A DNA stretch of 64,000 bases from positions 186,001 to 250,000 of the forward strand of contig JAWKZI010000002.1 in assembly GCA_041396045.1 (NCBI GenBank), read 5' to 3'. Of the stretch, positions 25,241-34,546 are shown piece by piece (position 1 is the first letter of the stretch; each line of letters opens with the position of its first letter). The notes beneath the pieces are model-generated. The model was not told the origin of the DNA. It saw only the letters and a list, made by a program, of their open reading frames with translations, and ran no database searches. This DNA comes from SHZI01 sp041396045 (GTDB lineage Bacteria; Pseudomonadota; Gammaproteobacteria; Steroidobacterales; GCA-2729495). The position numbers were made by a program, and so were the translations under genes.

Positions 25241-27922
25241 GTGGCCGATTCCAGCAACTCTATTGGGCAATTTGAAGATCCGGATCCGGAAGAGACCCGG
25301 GATTGGATCGAGTCGATCGATTCCGTGCTCCGCACAACCGGGCCGGATCGCGCTCAGTATCTGCTGAATCACATGGTGGATCATGCGCGCCGATCAGGTG
25401 CGTACCTGCCATTTCGGCCGAATACGGCCTATCTAAACACCATCCCGTTGTGGCTGCAGCCGCAGTATCCGGGTAACCGGGCTATCGAGCGCCGGCTGGA
25501 GGCGTACCTGCGCTGGAATGCAATGGCGATGGTCGTGCAGGCCAACCGCCAGAGTTCGGAGTTTGGCGGCCACATTGCCACCTACGCATCGGCTGCCACG
25601 CTGTACGAAGTCGGCTTCAATCATTTCTGGCGCGCAGCCAATGCAGAGTTTGGCGGCGACCTGATCTACATCCAGGGTCATTCATCGCCCGGAATTTATG
25701 CCAGGGCCTTCCTGGAAGGGCGTCTTTCAGCCGAGCAGCTTGATAACTTCCGCCAGGAAGTGACGGGCAAGGGCAAGGGTCTGTCTTCCTACCCGCATCC
25801 GTGGCTGATGCCGGATTTCTGGCAGTTTCCGACGGTATCCATGGGGCTGGGCTCCATGATGAGCATTTACCAGGCACGCTTCATGCGTTACCTGGAAAAC
25901 CGCGGACTCGCCGATACCAAGGGTCGCAAGGTCTGGTGCTTCCTGGGTGACGGTGAGATGGACGAACCCGAATCGATGGGCGCCATCACCATGCCGGTGC
26001 GCGAGAAGCTGGACAATCTGATCTTTGTGATCAATTGCAATCTGCAGCGGCTCGATGGTCCCGTACGCGGCAATGGCAAGATCATTCAGGAACTGGAGTC
26101 AGCCTTCAGGGGCGCCGGCTGGGCGGTAATCAAGGTTGTATGGGGATCCCGCTGGGATCCGTTGCTCGCCAGGGACACCTCGGGTCTGCTCCGTCGCCGG
26201 ATGGAAGAAGCGGTGGACGGGGAGTACCAGAGTTTCAAGGCCGGTGGTGGCGCCTATGTGCGCGAACACTTTTTCGGCAAGTATCCTGAACTGAAGGAGA
26301 TGGTTGCCAATTTTTCGGATGACGAAATCTATCGTCTGAACCGCGGTGGCCTGGATGCCATCAAGGTCTATGCCGCCTACGACCGGGCAATGAAACAGGA
26401 TGGTCGCCCGGTGGTCATCCTCGCCAAGACAGTCAAGGGTTACGGTATGGGTGACGCTGGTGAGGGTCAGATGACCGCTCACCAGGCGAAGAAGCTTGAT
26501 ACCGACGATCTGAAGGCGATGCGCGATCGTTTCAACATCCCGATCTCCGATGCCGAGATCGAGAAAATTCCATTCTATTTGCCGGCCGAGGACAGCGAGG
26601 AGATTCGCTACCTGAAGGAACGGCGCAAGCAGCTCGGCGGCTATCTGCCAGCCCGCAAGGGGCGAATCGCACCGTTAACCGTGCCGGAGCTGGACGCATT
26701 CAGCAGCCAGCTCGAGGGTTCGGGTGAGCGGGCCGTGTCAACCACGATGGTCTTCGTCCGGATACTTTCGACCCTGGTCAGGGACAAGAACATCGGCAAG
26801 AACGTCGTGCCGATCGTCCCGGATGAGGCACGAACCTTCGGCATGGAAGGCATGTTCCGGCAGGTAGGCATCTATTCTTCAGTGGGCCAGCTCTATACGC
26901 CACAGGATGCCGAGCAGCTCGTGTACTACCGCGAAGCGCGTACCGGCCAGATCCTGCAAGAGGGCATCAATGAGGCTGGCGCATTTTGCTCGTGGATGGC
27001 AGCGGCCACGGCTTACGCGAACCATGGCGTGTATACCGTTCCGTTCTATACCTTCTATTCGATGTTTGGCTTCCAGCGCATCGGTGATTTCATCTGGGCG
27101 GCTGGCGATATACAGGCCAAGGGCTTTCTGATGGGCGGTACAGCGGGTCGCACAACGCTGGCCGGTGAGGGTTTGCAGCATCAGGACGGCCATAGCCATC
27201 TGGCGGCATCGACAATTCCCAACTGTGTAGCCTACGACCCGGCCTTTGGTTACGAGCTTGCGGTGATCATCCAGGATGGCCTGCGGCGCATGTACGTGGA
27301 GCAGGAGCGGATTTTCTATTACATCACCATGATGAATGAGAATTACCCGCAGCCGGCGTTGCCCGAAGGTGTCAATGAAGGCATTTTGCGTGGCATGTAC
27401 AGCCTGTCATCCGGCGGCCGTGGCAAGCTCCGCGTGCAGTTGCTGGGGGCCGGCACGATTCTGCGCGAGGTGATTGCCGCTGCTGAAATGCTCGAGAAGG
27501 ACTGGCAGATTCCTGCCGATGTCTGGAGCGTTACCAGTTTCAGCGAACTGCGGCGCGACGGCATCGACTGCGATCGCTGGAACCTGCTGAACCCGGACAA
27601 GACGCCACGCAAGTCATTCATTGAACGCACGCTGCCTGCCGACCGCGGTCCCTTCGTGGCGGCCAGCGATTACATGCGCATCGTGGCTGAGCAGATTCGC
27701 CCCTGGATTCCCGGGCGGTTTACAGTTCTTGGCACGGATGGCTTTGGTCGCAGTGACTCACGGGCGGCATTACGTGATTTCTTCGAGGTTGATGCGCGGT
27801 ACGTAGTGATTGCAGCCCTGAAGTCCCTTGCGGATGAGGGCTCCATCGAACCCAGGACGGTCGTCGAGGCGATCAAGAAGCTTGGCATTGATCCTTCCCG
27901 GCCCAACCCGGTTACTGTCTAG
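25241..27922 (+). CDS. aceE: pyruvate dehydrogenase E1 component, homodimeric
   Basis: Thiamine-diphosphate decarboxylating subunit of the pyruvate dehydrogenase complex, 893 aa, the usual length for homodimeric E1 (about 880-900). Seen: DPDPEETRDWIESIDSVLRT N-terminus, FGGHIATYASAATLYEVGFN, the TPP motif CFLGDGEMDEPESMGAITMP ending in NCNLQRLDGPVRGNGKIIQE, and VPDEARTFGMEGMFRQVGIY in the second half. Start is GTG 25241 after a CGGAG ribosome site. It heads an aceE-aceF-lpdA operon and is divergent from pepA. No pdhR is adjacent. Confidence 0.97.
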   Translation: MADSSNSIGQFEDPDPEETRDWIESIDSVLRTTGPDRAQYLLNHMVDHARRSGAYLPFRPNTAYLNTIPLWLQPQYPGNRAIERRLEAYLRWNAMAMVVQANRQSSEFGGHIATYASAATLYEVGFNHFWRAANAEFGGDLIYIQGHSSPGIYARAFLEGRLSAEQLDNFRQEVTGKGKGLSSYPHPWLMPDFWQFPTVSMGLGSMMSIYQARFMRYLENRGLADTKGRKVWCFLGDGEMDEPESMGAITMPVREKLDNLIFVINCNLQRLDGPVRGNGKIIQELESAFRGAGWAVIKVVWGSRWDPLLARDTSGLLRRRMEEAVDGEYQSFKAGGGAYVREHFFGKYPELKEMVANFSDDEIYRLNRGGLDAIKVYAAYDRAMKQDGRPVVILAKTVKGYGMGDAGEGQMTAHQAKKLDTDDLKAMRDRFNIPISDAEIEKIPFYLPAEDSEEIRYLKERRKQLGGYLPARKGRIAPLTVPELDAFSSQLEGSGERAVSTTMVFVRILSTLVRDKNIGKNVVPIVPDEARTFGMEGMFRQVGIYSSVGQLYTPQDAEQLVYYREARTGQILQEGINEAGAFCSWMAAATAYANHGVYTVPFYTFYSMFGFQRIGDFIWAAGDIQAKGFLMGGTAGRTTLAGEGLQHQDGHSHLAASTIPNCVAYDPAFGYELAVIIQDGLRRMYVEQERIFYYITMMNENYPQPALPEGVNEGILRGMYSLSSGGRGKLRVQLLGAGTILREVIAAAEMLEKDWQIPADVWSVTSFSELRRDGIDCDRWNLLNPDKTPRKSFIERTLPADRGPFVAASDYMRIVAEQIRPWIPGRFTVLGTDGFGRSDSRAALRDFFEVDARYVVIAALKSLADEGSIEPRTVVEAIKKLGIDPSRPNPVTV

Positions 27923-27965
27923 GCCATGCACAGACAGTGGGTGTATCCGCATATGAAAGAAGTCC

Positions 27966-29345
27966 ATGGCGCGGCGTGAAGTAACCATTCCTGATCTCGG
28001 CGACTTCAAGGACGTCGAGATTATCGAGATTCTCGTCAAGGCCGGTGACGTGGTCAGTGTCGAGCAGCCGCTCCTGGTCCTGGAAACCGAAAAAGCCGCC
28101 ATGGAGGTGCCATCACCTAGCGCGGGTACGGTGCTGGAGCTGAAGGTTGAGCAGGGCGGACGAGTGTCCAAGGGTGATCTGATCGTGATCCTGGATGCTG
28201 AAGAAAGCGCCAGCGATGGCAAAGACACTGCAGCAGCGGCTTCAGCTGCCAACGATCAAGCAGCCGCAAAGAAGACTGAAGCAGCCGCAAAGAAGACTGA
28301 AAAGGAAGGGGTTGCGACCAAAGACACGCCCAAAGTCACGCCCGAGGCTGCTCCCGAAGCTACTCCTGCGCGGACCGCGCCTGCGGACACTGCCAAACGG
28401 GCCCCGTCTCTGTCCGGAAGCCTGCCACCAATCGACGAGAGCAATTTCGCCAAGGCCCATGCCAGCCCCTCGGTGCGCAAGTTTGCCCGCGAGCTCGGTG
28501 TCGATCTGGGTCGTGTCAAGGGTTCTGGCCAGAAGGGCCGCGTGGTCGTCGATGACATCAAGACTTTCGTCAAGTCGATCATGAGTGGCGCAGCCAGTGC
28601 GGCGCCCGCGCTGCCGAAGGTGCCAGTCGTTGATTTCGGCAAGTTCGGTCCGGTCGAGGTCAAGCCACTTTCACGTGTGCAGAAGATTTCCGGGCCGCGA
28701 CTGCAGGCCGCGTGGCTCAATATTCCACACGTCACCCAGCACGACGAAGCGGACATCAGCGATCTGGAAGCCCGGCGCAATGCGCTGAAGGCTGGGGCAG
28801 AACTGGCAGGTGCGAGACTGACGCCGCTGGCATTTTTCATACGTGCCTGTGTGCTGGCGCTGAAGGAGTTCCCGGCCTTCAACAGCTCATTGACGGAAGA
28901 CGGCGCAAGCCTGGTGATGAAGAACTACTGGCACATCGGCTTTGCCGCTGATACGCCCCAGGGTTTGGTCGTCCCGGTGATTCGCAATGTCGAGCAGATG
29001 AATGTCTTCGATATAGCGAAGGAACTGGGCATATTGTCTGAAAAGGCGCGTGCCGGAAAAATATCAGCGGCAGAGATGCAGGGCGGGACCTTCACGGTTT
29101 CCAGTCTCGGTGGAATCGGCGGGACCTATTTCACCCCGATCGTCAACGCGCCCGAAGTGGCGATACTCGGCATTGGCCGGGCTCAGACCCGACCCGTATG
29201 GCTGAAGAACAAGTTTGTGCCCCGGTTGCTGGTGCCGCTATCCCTGTCTTACGACCATCGGGTCATCGACGGGGCGACAGGCGTTCGATTCTCCACTTTT
29301 CTCGTCGACTTGCTGGCCGATGTGGAAAAGCTGGTGAAAGCCTGA
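27966..29345 (+). CDS. aceF: dihydrolipoamide acetyltransferase (PDH E2)
   Basis: Acetyl-transferring core of the PDH complex, 459 aa. A single lipoyl domain (residues 1-75) has the lipoylated Lys43 in ETEKAAMEV. An Ala/Lys/Pro-rich linker with a 21-bp tandem repeat follows. The subunit-binding domain (SPSVRKFARELGVDLGRVKG) spans about 165-205, and the catalytic domain ends in LSYDHRVIDGATGVRFSTF, with the His and Asp of xDHRVxDG. Only one lipoyl domain is present, compared with three in E. coli, but the next gene supplies another on LpdA. 43 bases separate it from aceE, and 3 from lpdA. Confidence 0.97.
   Translation: MARREVTIPDLGDFKDVEIIEILVKAGDVVSVEQPLLVLETEKAAMEVPSPSAGTVLELKVEQGGRVSKGDLIVILDAEESASDGKDTAAAASAANDQAAAKKTEAAAKKTEKEGVATKDTPKVTPEAAPEATPARTAPADTAKRAPSLSGSLPPIDESNFAKAHASPSVRKFARELGVDLGRVKGSGQKGRVVVDDIKTFVKSIMSGAASAAPALPKVPVVDFGKFGPVEVKPLSRVQKISGPRLQAAWLNIPHVTQHDEADISDLEARRNALKAGAELAGARLTPLAFFIRACVLALKEFPAFNSSLTEDGASLVMKNYWHIGFAADTPQGLVVPVIRNVEQMNVFDIAKELGILSEKARAGKISAAEMQGGTFTVSSLGGIGGTYFTPIVNAPEVAILGIGRAQTRPVWLKNKFVPRLLVPLSLSYDHRVIDGATGVRFSTFLVDLLADVEKLVKA
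28260..28301 (+). repeat. tandem 21-bp duplication in the AceF linker
   Basis: Two identical 21-base units starting GCAGCCGCAAAG encode AAAKKTE twice in the flexible interdomain linker. Linker length is tolerant, so this probably varies between strains by slippage. Confidence 0.85.
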
Positions 29346-29348
29346 TCG

Positions 29349-31175
29349 ATGGCACTGACTGATGTAAAGGTTCCGAACCTCGGCGATTTCAAGGACGTTG
29401 AGGTGATCGAGGTTCACGTCAAGCCTGGCGATACGGTACAACCGGAGTCACCGCTGATCACGGTGGAAACAGACAAGGCGGCCATGGATGTGCCGGCACC
29501 GGATGCCGGTGTGATCAAGGAAGTACTGATCAAGTCCGGTGACAAGGTCAGCGAGGGGTCGTTGATCGTACGTCTGGAAGCAGCCGCAAAAGCAGATTCA
29601 GCGTCGGCTCCGAAGCCTGAGTCCAAAAAAGTCGAAAAGAAGACCGGCTCTGCAGAATCTGCGTCGGCCGCCCTCCGGAGACCGGAAGCAAAGGATCCTG
29701 GGCAAGGAAGCGGAAGCAAAGCCGCGCCTGCCGAAGCAACCACCCATGGCAAGAAGTACGATGGCAAGGCAGACCGCGAGGCCGACGTCCTGGTGCTCGG
29801 CGCCGGTCCGGGCGGGTATCCGGCGGCTTTCCGGGCCGCTGATCTGGGCCTGAACGTCACGCTGGTTGAACGCTGGCCGGAACTTGGTGGTGTTTGCCTT
29901 AACGTGGGCTGTATTCCGTCCAAGGCGCTGCTGCATGCGGCGCGCGTTATCGACGAAACGGAGTCTATGGCCGAATGCGGTCTGCGCTTTGAGTCGCCAA
30001 AAATCGACCTCGATGCCCTTCGTGGCTGGAAGGACAAGATTGTTGGCAAGCTGACGGGTGGATTGGCGACCCTGGCCAGGCAGCGCAAGGTAACTGTGGT
30101 CAAGGGTACGGGGCGCTTTCTGTCGGCGAATCATCTGGAAGTCAGTGATGGCGACAAAAAGCAGGTTATCGCTTTCAAAACCTGCGTGATTGCTGCCGGT
30201 TCCGAACCCGTCAAGCTGCCTGGATTTCCCGACGACCCGCGCATCATCGATTCAACCGGTGCCCTGGAGCTCAAGGCCATCCCGAAGACAATGCTGGTCG
30301 TGGGCGGCGGCATCATCGGCCTGGAAATGGCGACTGTCTATGCGGCACTGGGTACAAAAATTTCTGTCGTTGAACTGACTGATGCATTGATGCCCGGCAC
30401 TGATCCGGACCTGGTCAGGCCACTGCAAAAACGTATTGCCAAGCGTTACGAGCAGATCCTGCTGGGTACCAAAGTCGTGAAGATCAAGCCTGCCAAGGAC
30501 GGCCTGCACGTCAGTTTTGACGGCAAAACCTCAGGTACCCAGGTGTTTGATCAGGTACTGATGTCCGTTGGCCGCTCGCCCAATGGCAAACGTATCGGTG
30601 CCGAGAATGCCGGCGTTACAGTGACAGACAACGGTTTCATAAAGGTCGATCGGCAAATGCGCACGAACGTGCCGCACATATTTGCTGTGGGCGATATCGT
30701 TGGTCAGCCAATGCTGGCCCACAAGGCGAATCATGAAGGCCGTGTTGCCGCCGAGGTTGCTGCCGGCATGAAGGTGGCCTTCGATGCCCGGGTGATCCCC
30801 TCGGTCGCTTATACGGACCCGGAGGTCGCTTGGGTCGGCATCACCGAAACCGAGGCCAAGGCGCAGGGTATCGCCTACGGCAAGGGCAGCTTTCCGTGGG
30901 CGGCGAGCGGCCGGTCACTGGGGCTGAATCGGGACGAAGGGGTCACCAAGCTGCTGTTCGACAAGGATACTCATAGGGTAATTGGTGCGGGCATTGTCGG
31001 TCCCAATGCCGGCGAACTGATCAGTGAGGTTAGCCTGGCGATTGAGATGGGTTGCGATGCTGCCGACATCGGGCTCACGATCCATCCTCATCCGACGTTG
31101 TCGGAAACGGTGGCATTCGCCGCCGAAGCCTACGAAGGCACGCTTGTCGACCTGTACCTGCCAAAGAAGAAGTAG
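29349..31175 (+). CDS. lpdA: dihydrolipoamide dehydrogenase with N-terminal lipoyl domain (PDH E3)
   Basis: Flavoprotein reoxidising dihydrolipoyl groups with NAD+. 608 aa, about 130 longer than plain LpdA because residues 1-75 form a lipoyl domain with Lys43 (VETDKAAMDVPAP), followed by a charged linker. The E3 part shows FAD-binding VLGAGPGGYPAAFRAADLG, the redox disulfide in GGVCLNVGCIPSKALLHAA, NAD-binding VVGGGIIGLEMATVYAALG, TNVPHIFAVGDI, and the C-terminal HPHPTLSE His-Glu pair. This fused architecture is known from Neisseria and Alcaligenes-type PDH operons. Confidence 0.97.
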   Translation: MALTDVKVPNLGDFKDVEVIEVHVKPGDTVQPESPLITVETDKAAMDVPAPDAGVIKEVLIKSGDKVSEGSLIVRLEAAAKADSASAPKPESKKVEKKTGSAESASAALRRPEAKDPGQGSGSKAAPAEATTHGKKYDGKADREADVLVLGAGPGGYPAAFRAADLGLNVTLVERWPELGGVCLNVGCIPSKALLHAARVIDETESMAECGLRFESPKIDLDALRGWKDKIVGKLTGGLATLARQRKVTVVKGTGRFLSANHLEVSDGDKKQVIAFKTCVIAAGSEPVKLPGFPDDPRIIDSTGALELKAIPKTMLVVGGGIIGLEMATVYAALGTKISVVELTDALMPGTDPDLVRPLQKRIAKRYEQILLGTKVVKIKPAKDGLHVSFDGKTSGTQVFDQVLMSVGRSPNGKRIGAENAGVTVTDNGFIKVDRQMRTNVPHIFAVGDIVGQPMLAHKANHEGRVAAEVAAGMKVAFDARVIPSVAYTDPEVAWVGITETEAKAQGIAYGKGSFPWAASGRSLGLNRDEGVTKLLFDKDTHRVIGAGIVGPNAGELISEVSLAIEMGCDAADIGLTIHPHPTLSETVAFAAEAYEGTLVDLYLPKKK

Positions 31176-31312
31176 CTGGCATTCACCCGGGTTAAGTAAA
31201 CGTAAGCTTCCTGCAGAGTCTCCGGCAATGTCGCACCTGCAAATATTCGCGCCAATGCAGCAACAAGCTGCAGCGATGTAGACGACTTCATACCTTTACC
31301 CGGAGACAGACG

Positions 31313-31552
31313 ATGAAAACGACTGCAATCGGTAGCGTCCTGGCACTGGCGGTTCTGATGGGAACGAGTGCGTTCGCGGCCGACAAGGCGCCGACATCCA
31401 CCAAAGCAACTGACTCATACAGCAGTACGTCGGCCGAAGCCAAACATCCCACCCAGGAGCAGTGCAAGACGCAAGCCACTGCCAAGAAGCTGAACGGCAA
31501 GAAGCGAAGCGAGTTTATGAAGAGTTGCGAGGCGGGCAAGGCTACGTCCTGA
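31313..31552 (+). CDS. PsiF-repeat secreted small protein
   Basis: 79 aa exported protein. A Sec signal peptide (MKTTAIGSVLALAVLMGTSAF, cut near AFA-AD) is followed by one PsiF domain: EQCKTQATAKKLNGKKRSEF, then MKSCEAGK with two cysteines. PsiF is phosphate-starvation induced in E. coli; its function is unknown. A CCCGGAGAC ribosome site precedes ATG, and a strong terminator hairpin follows, so it is probably monocistronic. Confidence 0.87.
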   Translation: MKTTAIGSVLALAVLMGTSAFAADKAPTSTKATDSYSSTSAEAKHPTQEQCKTQATAKKLNGKKRSEFMKSCEAGKATS

Positions 31553-31558
31553 TACATT

Positions 31559-31587
31559 GCCGGCACCGATCAACGATCGGTGCCGGC
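31559..31587 (+). terminator. strong rho-independent-like hairpin after psiF-like gene
   Basis: GCCGGCACCGATC (31559-31571) and GATCGGTGCCGGC (31575-31587) form a perfect 13-bp stem with an AAC loop, 6 bases after the stop codon. The following CTTCTG is only a weak T-tract. Confidence 0.75.
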
Positions 31588-31612
31588 CTTCTGCGCGTGA
31601 TTCCACACAACC

Positions 31613-32317
31613 ATGTACACGCTGTTCATTGCCAACAAGAACTACTCTTCCTGGTCGCTGCGTCCCTGGGTTCTGATGAAAACCCTTGGTATTCCGTTTG
31701 ACGAACGGCTGCAGGCTTTTGTTCAGCAAGCTACGCCCGGAAAGGACTCCAACCGGGCGGCCTTTCGGCAGTTTTCGCCAACCGGGCTTGTGCCGTGTCT
31801 GCACGATGCCGGGACGGTCGTCTGGGATTCCCTGGCTATCGTTGAATATCTCGCTGAACGGTATCCGGCAATTTGGCCGGCGGATGGCATTGCGCGGGCC
31901 TGGGCCCGCAGTGCAGCCGCAGAAATGCACACTGGCTTTGGCACGCTGCGCAGTGTTTGTTCGATGAGTTGCGGGCAGCGCATTCGTCTCCACGAAATCT
32001 CGCCGGCGCTGCAACGTGAGCTGGACCGTCTGGGCGAATTGTGGACAGAAGGATTGCATCGTTTTGGTGGCCCTTACCTGGCTGGTACCTCGTTTGGCGC
32101 TGTGGATGCCTTCTATGCGCCAGTCGCCTTCAGGGTCCAGACCTATGCCTTGCAGCTGAGTGGCAAGGCGAACGACTATGCGACGCGGCTGCTGGCCTTG
32201 CCGGCCATGGCAGACTGGTATGACGCGGCGCTTAAAGAAACCTGGCGGGAAGCCGCCCATGAGCAACTGACTCGCAGCGCTGGTGAGATTATCGAGGATT
32301 TACGCGCAACTGGCTGA
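31613..32317 (+). CDS. glutathione S-transferase family protein
   Basis: Soluble GST-fold protein, 234 aa. The thioredoxin-like N-terminal domain begins YTLFIANKNYSSWSLRPWVL with the candidate catalytic Ser of the SSWS motif, and SLAIVEYLAERYPAIWPAD is the glutathione-binding E-S/A region. The C-terminal helical domain carries YLAGTSFGAVDAFYAPVAFR. The SSWSLRPW start typifies the YfcF/zeta-like subgroup seen in proteobacteria. No neighbour hints at the substrate; detoxification or a disulfide role is possible. Confidence 0.88.
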   Translation: MYTLFIANKNYSSWSLRPWVLMKTLGIPFDERLQAFVQQATPGKDSNRAAFRQFSPTGLVPCLHDAGTVVWDSLAIVEYLAERYPAIWPADGIARAWARSAAAEMHTGFGTLRSVCSMSCGQRIRLHEISPALQRELDRLGELWTEGLHRFGGPYLAGTSFGAVDAFYAPVAFRVQTYALQLSGKANDYATRLLALPAMADWYDAALKETWREAAHEQLTRSAGEIIEDLRATG

Positions 32318-32356
32318 ATATTAATAGGTTATATCTGCCTGGTATGTCTGTAGTGG

Positions 32357-33835
32357 CTAGTGACCAGGCCCTCGAATCTCCCTGTCCAGATGCGTGCAGA
32401 ACCTGCGATACCGCTCTTCAAGGCCAGGCACCGGCGTTAACGCCAGCGGTACCAGCCGATCATTTGGCCACTGCCGCGCGGTGTCACCGGCAATCAGACG
32501 CGCCAGCCCGCGTGCCGTTGCTTCCGGGTCATTCGCACGCGCTACGGGAACGCCACACAGCGTTGCGATACAACGCACCAGATATTCGTTGGCCGACAGC
32601 CCGCCGGTAATCAGAACTTCCTGAAGGGGCACGGTGTGAGGTGCCATCTCCAGCAGATTCGACTGCAGCAGGAAGGCTATGCTTTCAAGAACCGCGAGGG
32701 CACGGATACCGGCAGTAGTCGCTCCGTTATCATCAATAAACCGCGATTGCAGATCGCTAATCCAGTACGGTGATCCCAGCCCGGAGACACCATTGACAAA
32801 GAGCGGGATGATTGTTGGTTGCCGTCCGGCCGAATGGCCGGCGGCCACCAGTTCTGCCGCCTCATCGGCTAGCCGGGTCATATCGACGGCTGCAACGCCT
32901 TCGATCCCGGCCAGCCAGTCCAATGCACTGCCGGCGCCGTTTACCGTGCCTTCCAGTGCATAACAACGTTGGCTGAGGTCCGACCACAGCAGGCTGACCA
33001 GCAATCGTGGTGCCTTCGGTAGCGCTCCGCTTACCGTCCGCAGGGCAAATGCACCGGTGCCCAGATTCAGATAGGCGCGGCCCGGGTCCAGCGGACCGAC
33101 GGCAAAGGGCACGGCAGACTGATCGCCAGTCAACACGGTGAAAGGTACCGGCCCCAACGGCGTGGCCAGCGTGCCAAACCTGAACCGGTTGTCCACGCTG
33201 TCTGGCAGGGTTGCAGCGTCAATGCCGAACAGTGTCAGAAGCTGCGGCGACCAGTTGCGGGTATCCAGATCCCATAGCTGAGTCCGTGCGGCATTACATG
33301 GATCGACTACCAGCGGATGTTCGTTCAGCAACCGGCAGGTCAGAAAGCTCGCGAGCGGTCCCATGACCAGATCTCCAGCTGCCTGGGCCGCTGCAACAGC
33401 CGGCAGATTGTCCAGGCACCAGCGCATCTTGCTGGCACCGTAATGGGGCGTCATTGTCAGTCCGGTTCGGGTGCGTATCTCAGCGGCATATTCCTGCAAG
33501 CGTTCCAGCCATTCGGCATTCCGCCGGTCCTGCCAGGAGATGACAGGTGAAAGCGCAGTTCCGGAATGCCGCTGCCAGCAGACCATGCTGGAGCGCTGGG
33601 TAGCGAGCCCTGCGGCCTCTATGCGGCTTCCGGGAGGAAGCTGGCCGCAAGCGTGGTCGATGGCCTCCCGCAAGGAACGAACGAGTTCTTCAGGGTCGTG
33701 GTCTATATGGCCCTGATCGTTGCGGAACGTAGCGATCGGAACGCCGTGTGATGCTGCAATTTCACCCCGACGATTGAATACCAGAGCCCGGCTGCTGCTG
33801 CCACCCTGATCGAGCGCCAGGTAGTAGTCAGTCAC
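32357..33835 (-). CDS. FGGY-family carbohydrate kinase, glycerol kinase-like
   Basis: ATP-dependent sugar or polyol kinase, 492 aa. The N-terminal phosphate loop ALDQGGSSSRALVFNRRGEI resembles DQGTTSSR of GlpK; later motifs are AAGLATQRSSMVCWQRHSG, ISWQDRR, YLNLGTGAFALRT, and the C-terminal ITGGLSANEYLVRCIA adenosine-binding loop. Start GTG 33835 has an AGGAGA site 6 bases upstream. It is more divergent than a housekeeping GlpK (DQGGS for DQGTT, 'ALEGTVNGAGSALDWL' for the usual EGSIFVAG), so the substrate may not be glycerol. It stands alone, transcribed toward the GST gene. Confidence 0.85.
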   Translation of the reverse strand: MTDYYLALDQGGSSSRALVFNRRGEIAASHGVPIATFRNDQGHIDHDPEELVRSLREAIDHACGQLPPGSRIEAAGLATQRSSMVCWQRHSGTALSPVISWQDRRNAEWLERLQEYAAEIRTRTGLTMTPHYGASKMRWCLDNLPAVAAAQAAGDLVMGPLASFLTCRLLNEHPLVVDPCNAARTQLWDLDTRNWSPQLLTLFGIDAATLPDSVDNRFRFGTLATPLGPVPFTVLTGDQSAVPFAVGPLDPGRAYLNLGTGAFALRTVSGALPKAPRLLVSLLWSDLSQRCYALEGTVNGAGSALDWLAGIEGVAAVDMTRLADEAAELVAAGHSAGRQPTIIPLFVNGVSGLGSPYWISDLQSRFIDDNGATTAGIRALAVLESIAFLLQSNLLEMAPHTVPLQEVLITGGLSANEYLVRCIATLCGVPVARANDPEATARGLARLIAGDTARQWPNDRLVPLALTPVPGLEERYRRFCTHLDREIRGPGH

Positions 33836-33877
33836 AATGCTTCTCCTGCCACGCCGGCAGTGTTACCACAGTGCCAT

Positions 33878-34546
33878 CTAGCGATGGCGTCGCGCCTGGC
33901 GTAGTGGCCCGTCCGCTGGGGTTTTGTGAGGGTACTCACATTCCCTGCTGATCGGGCAATGCGGACAATCCGGCTGGCGGGCCTTGCAGATATATCGACC
34001 CAGAAGAATCAGCCAGTGGTGCGCATCGCGACGAAACTCTGCGGGTGTGGTGGCCATCAGCGCATCTTCCACCGCCCGTGGTGTGTTGCCGGGTGCCAGC
34101 CCGGTACGGTTGGCGACGCGAAATATGTGGGTATCCACCGCAATGGTCGGTTCTCCGAAGGCAGTGTTCAGTATCACGTTCGCGGTCTTGCGGCCGACCC
34201 CCGGTAGCGCTTCAAGTGCTGCACGGTCATGCGGTACTTCACCCTGGTGCAGTTCCATGAGCATTTCACAGGTTCGGATAATGTTCCGGGCCTTGGTATT
34301 GAACAGGCCGATGGTTCGTATGTGCTGCTTCAGACGGGCTTCACCAAGCGCGGCGATGCCGGCCGGCGTGTTGGCGACGGCAAACAGTCCCGTCGTTGCC
34401 TTGTTGACGCTGATGTCGGTTGCCTGTGCCGACAGAATCACGGCAATCAACAGTTCAAATGGAGACCGATACACCAGCTCGGTTGTCGGTTGAGGGTTTG
34501 CCTCCCGCAGCCGCTTGAACAGCGTGGTTCGCTGCCGTGGAGTCAT
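33878..34546 (-). CDS. nth: endonuclease III
   Basis: Base-excision repair DNA glycosylase/AP lyase for oxidised pyrimidines, 222 aa. The helix-hairpin-helix LPGVGRKTANVILNTAFG contains the catalytic Lys, VDTHIFRVANRTG holds the catalytic Asp, and the [4Fe-4S] loop is complete (CKARQPDCPHCPISREC, C-x6-C-x2-C-x5-C). It is the last gene of the rnf cluster, overlapping rnfE by four bases, the same order as E. coli rsxE-nth. Confidence 0.97.
   Translation of the reverse strand: MTPRQRTTLFKRLREANPQPTTELVYRSPFELLIAVILSAQATDISVNKATTGLFAVANTPAGIAALGEARLKQHIRTIGLFNTKARNIIRTCEMLMELHQGEVPHDRAALEALPGVGRKTANVILNTAFGEPTIAVDTHIFRVANRTGLAPGNTPRAVEDALMATTPAEFRRDAHHWLILLGRYICKARQPDCPHCPISRECEYPHKTPADGPLRQARRHR

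Noticed and set aside
25159..25335. N-terminal extension of pepA (59 codons)
   Set aside because: Would overlap the divergent aceE start and the intergenic promoter region; no family similarity.
31176..31312. Possible small ORF or RNA between lpdA and psiF-like gene
   Set aside because: The overlapping reading frame is the 3' shadow of lpdA, and no stable hairpin or ribosome site for another gene is seen.
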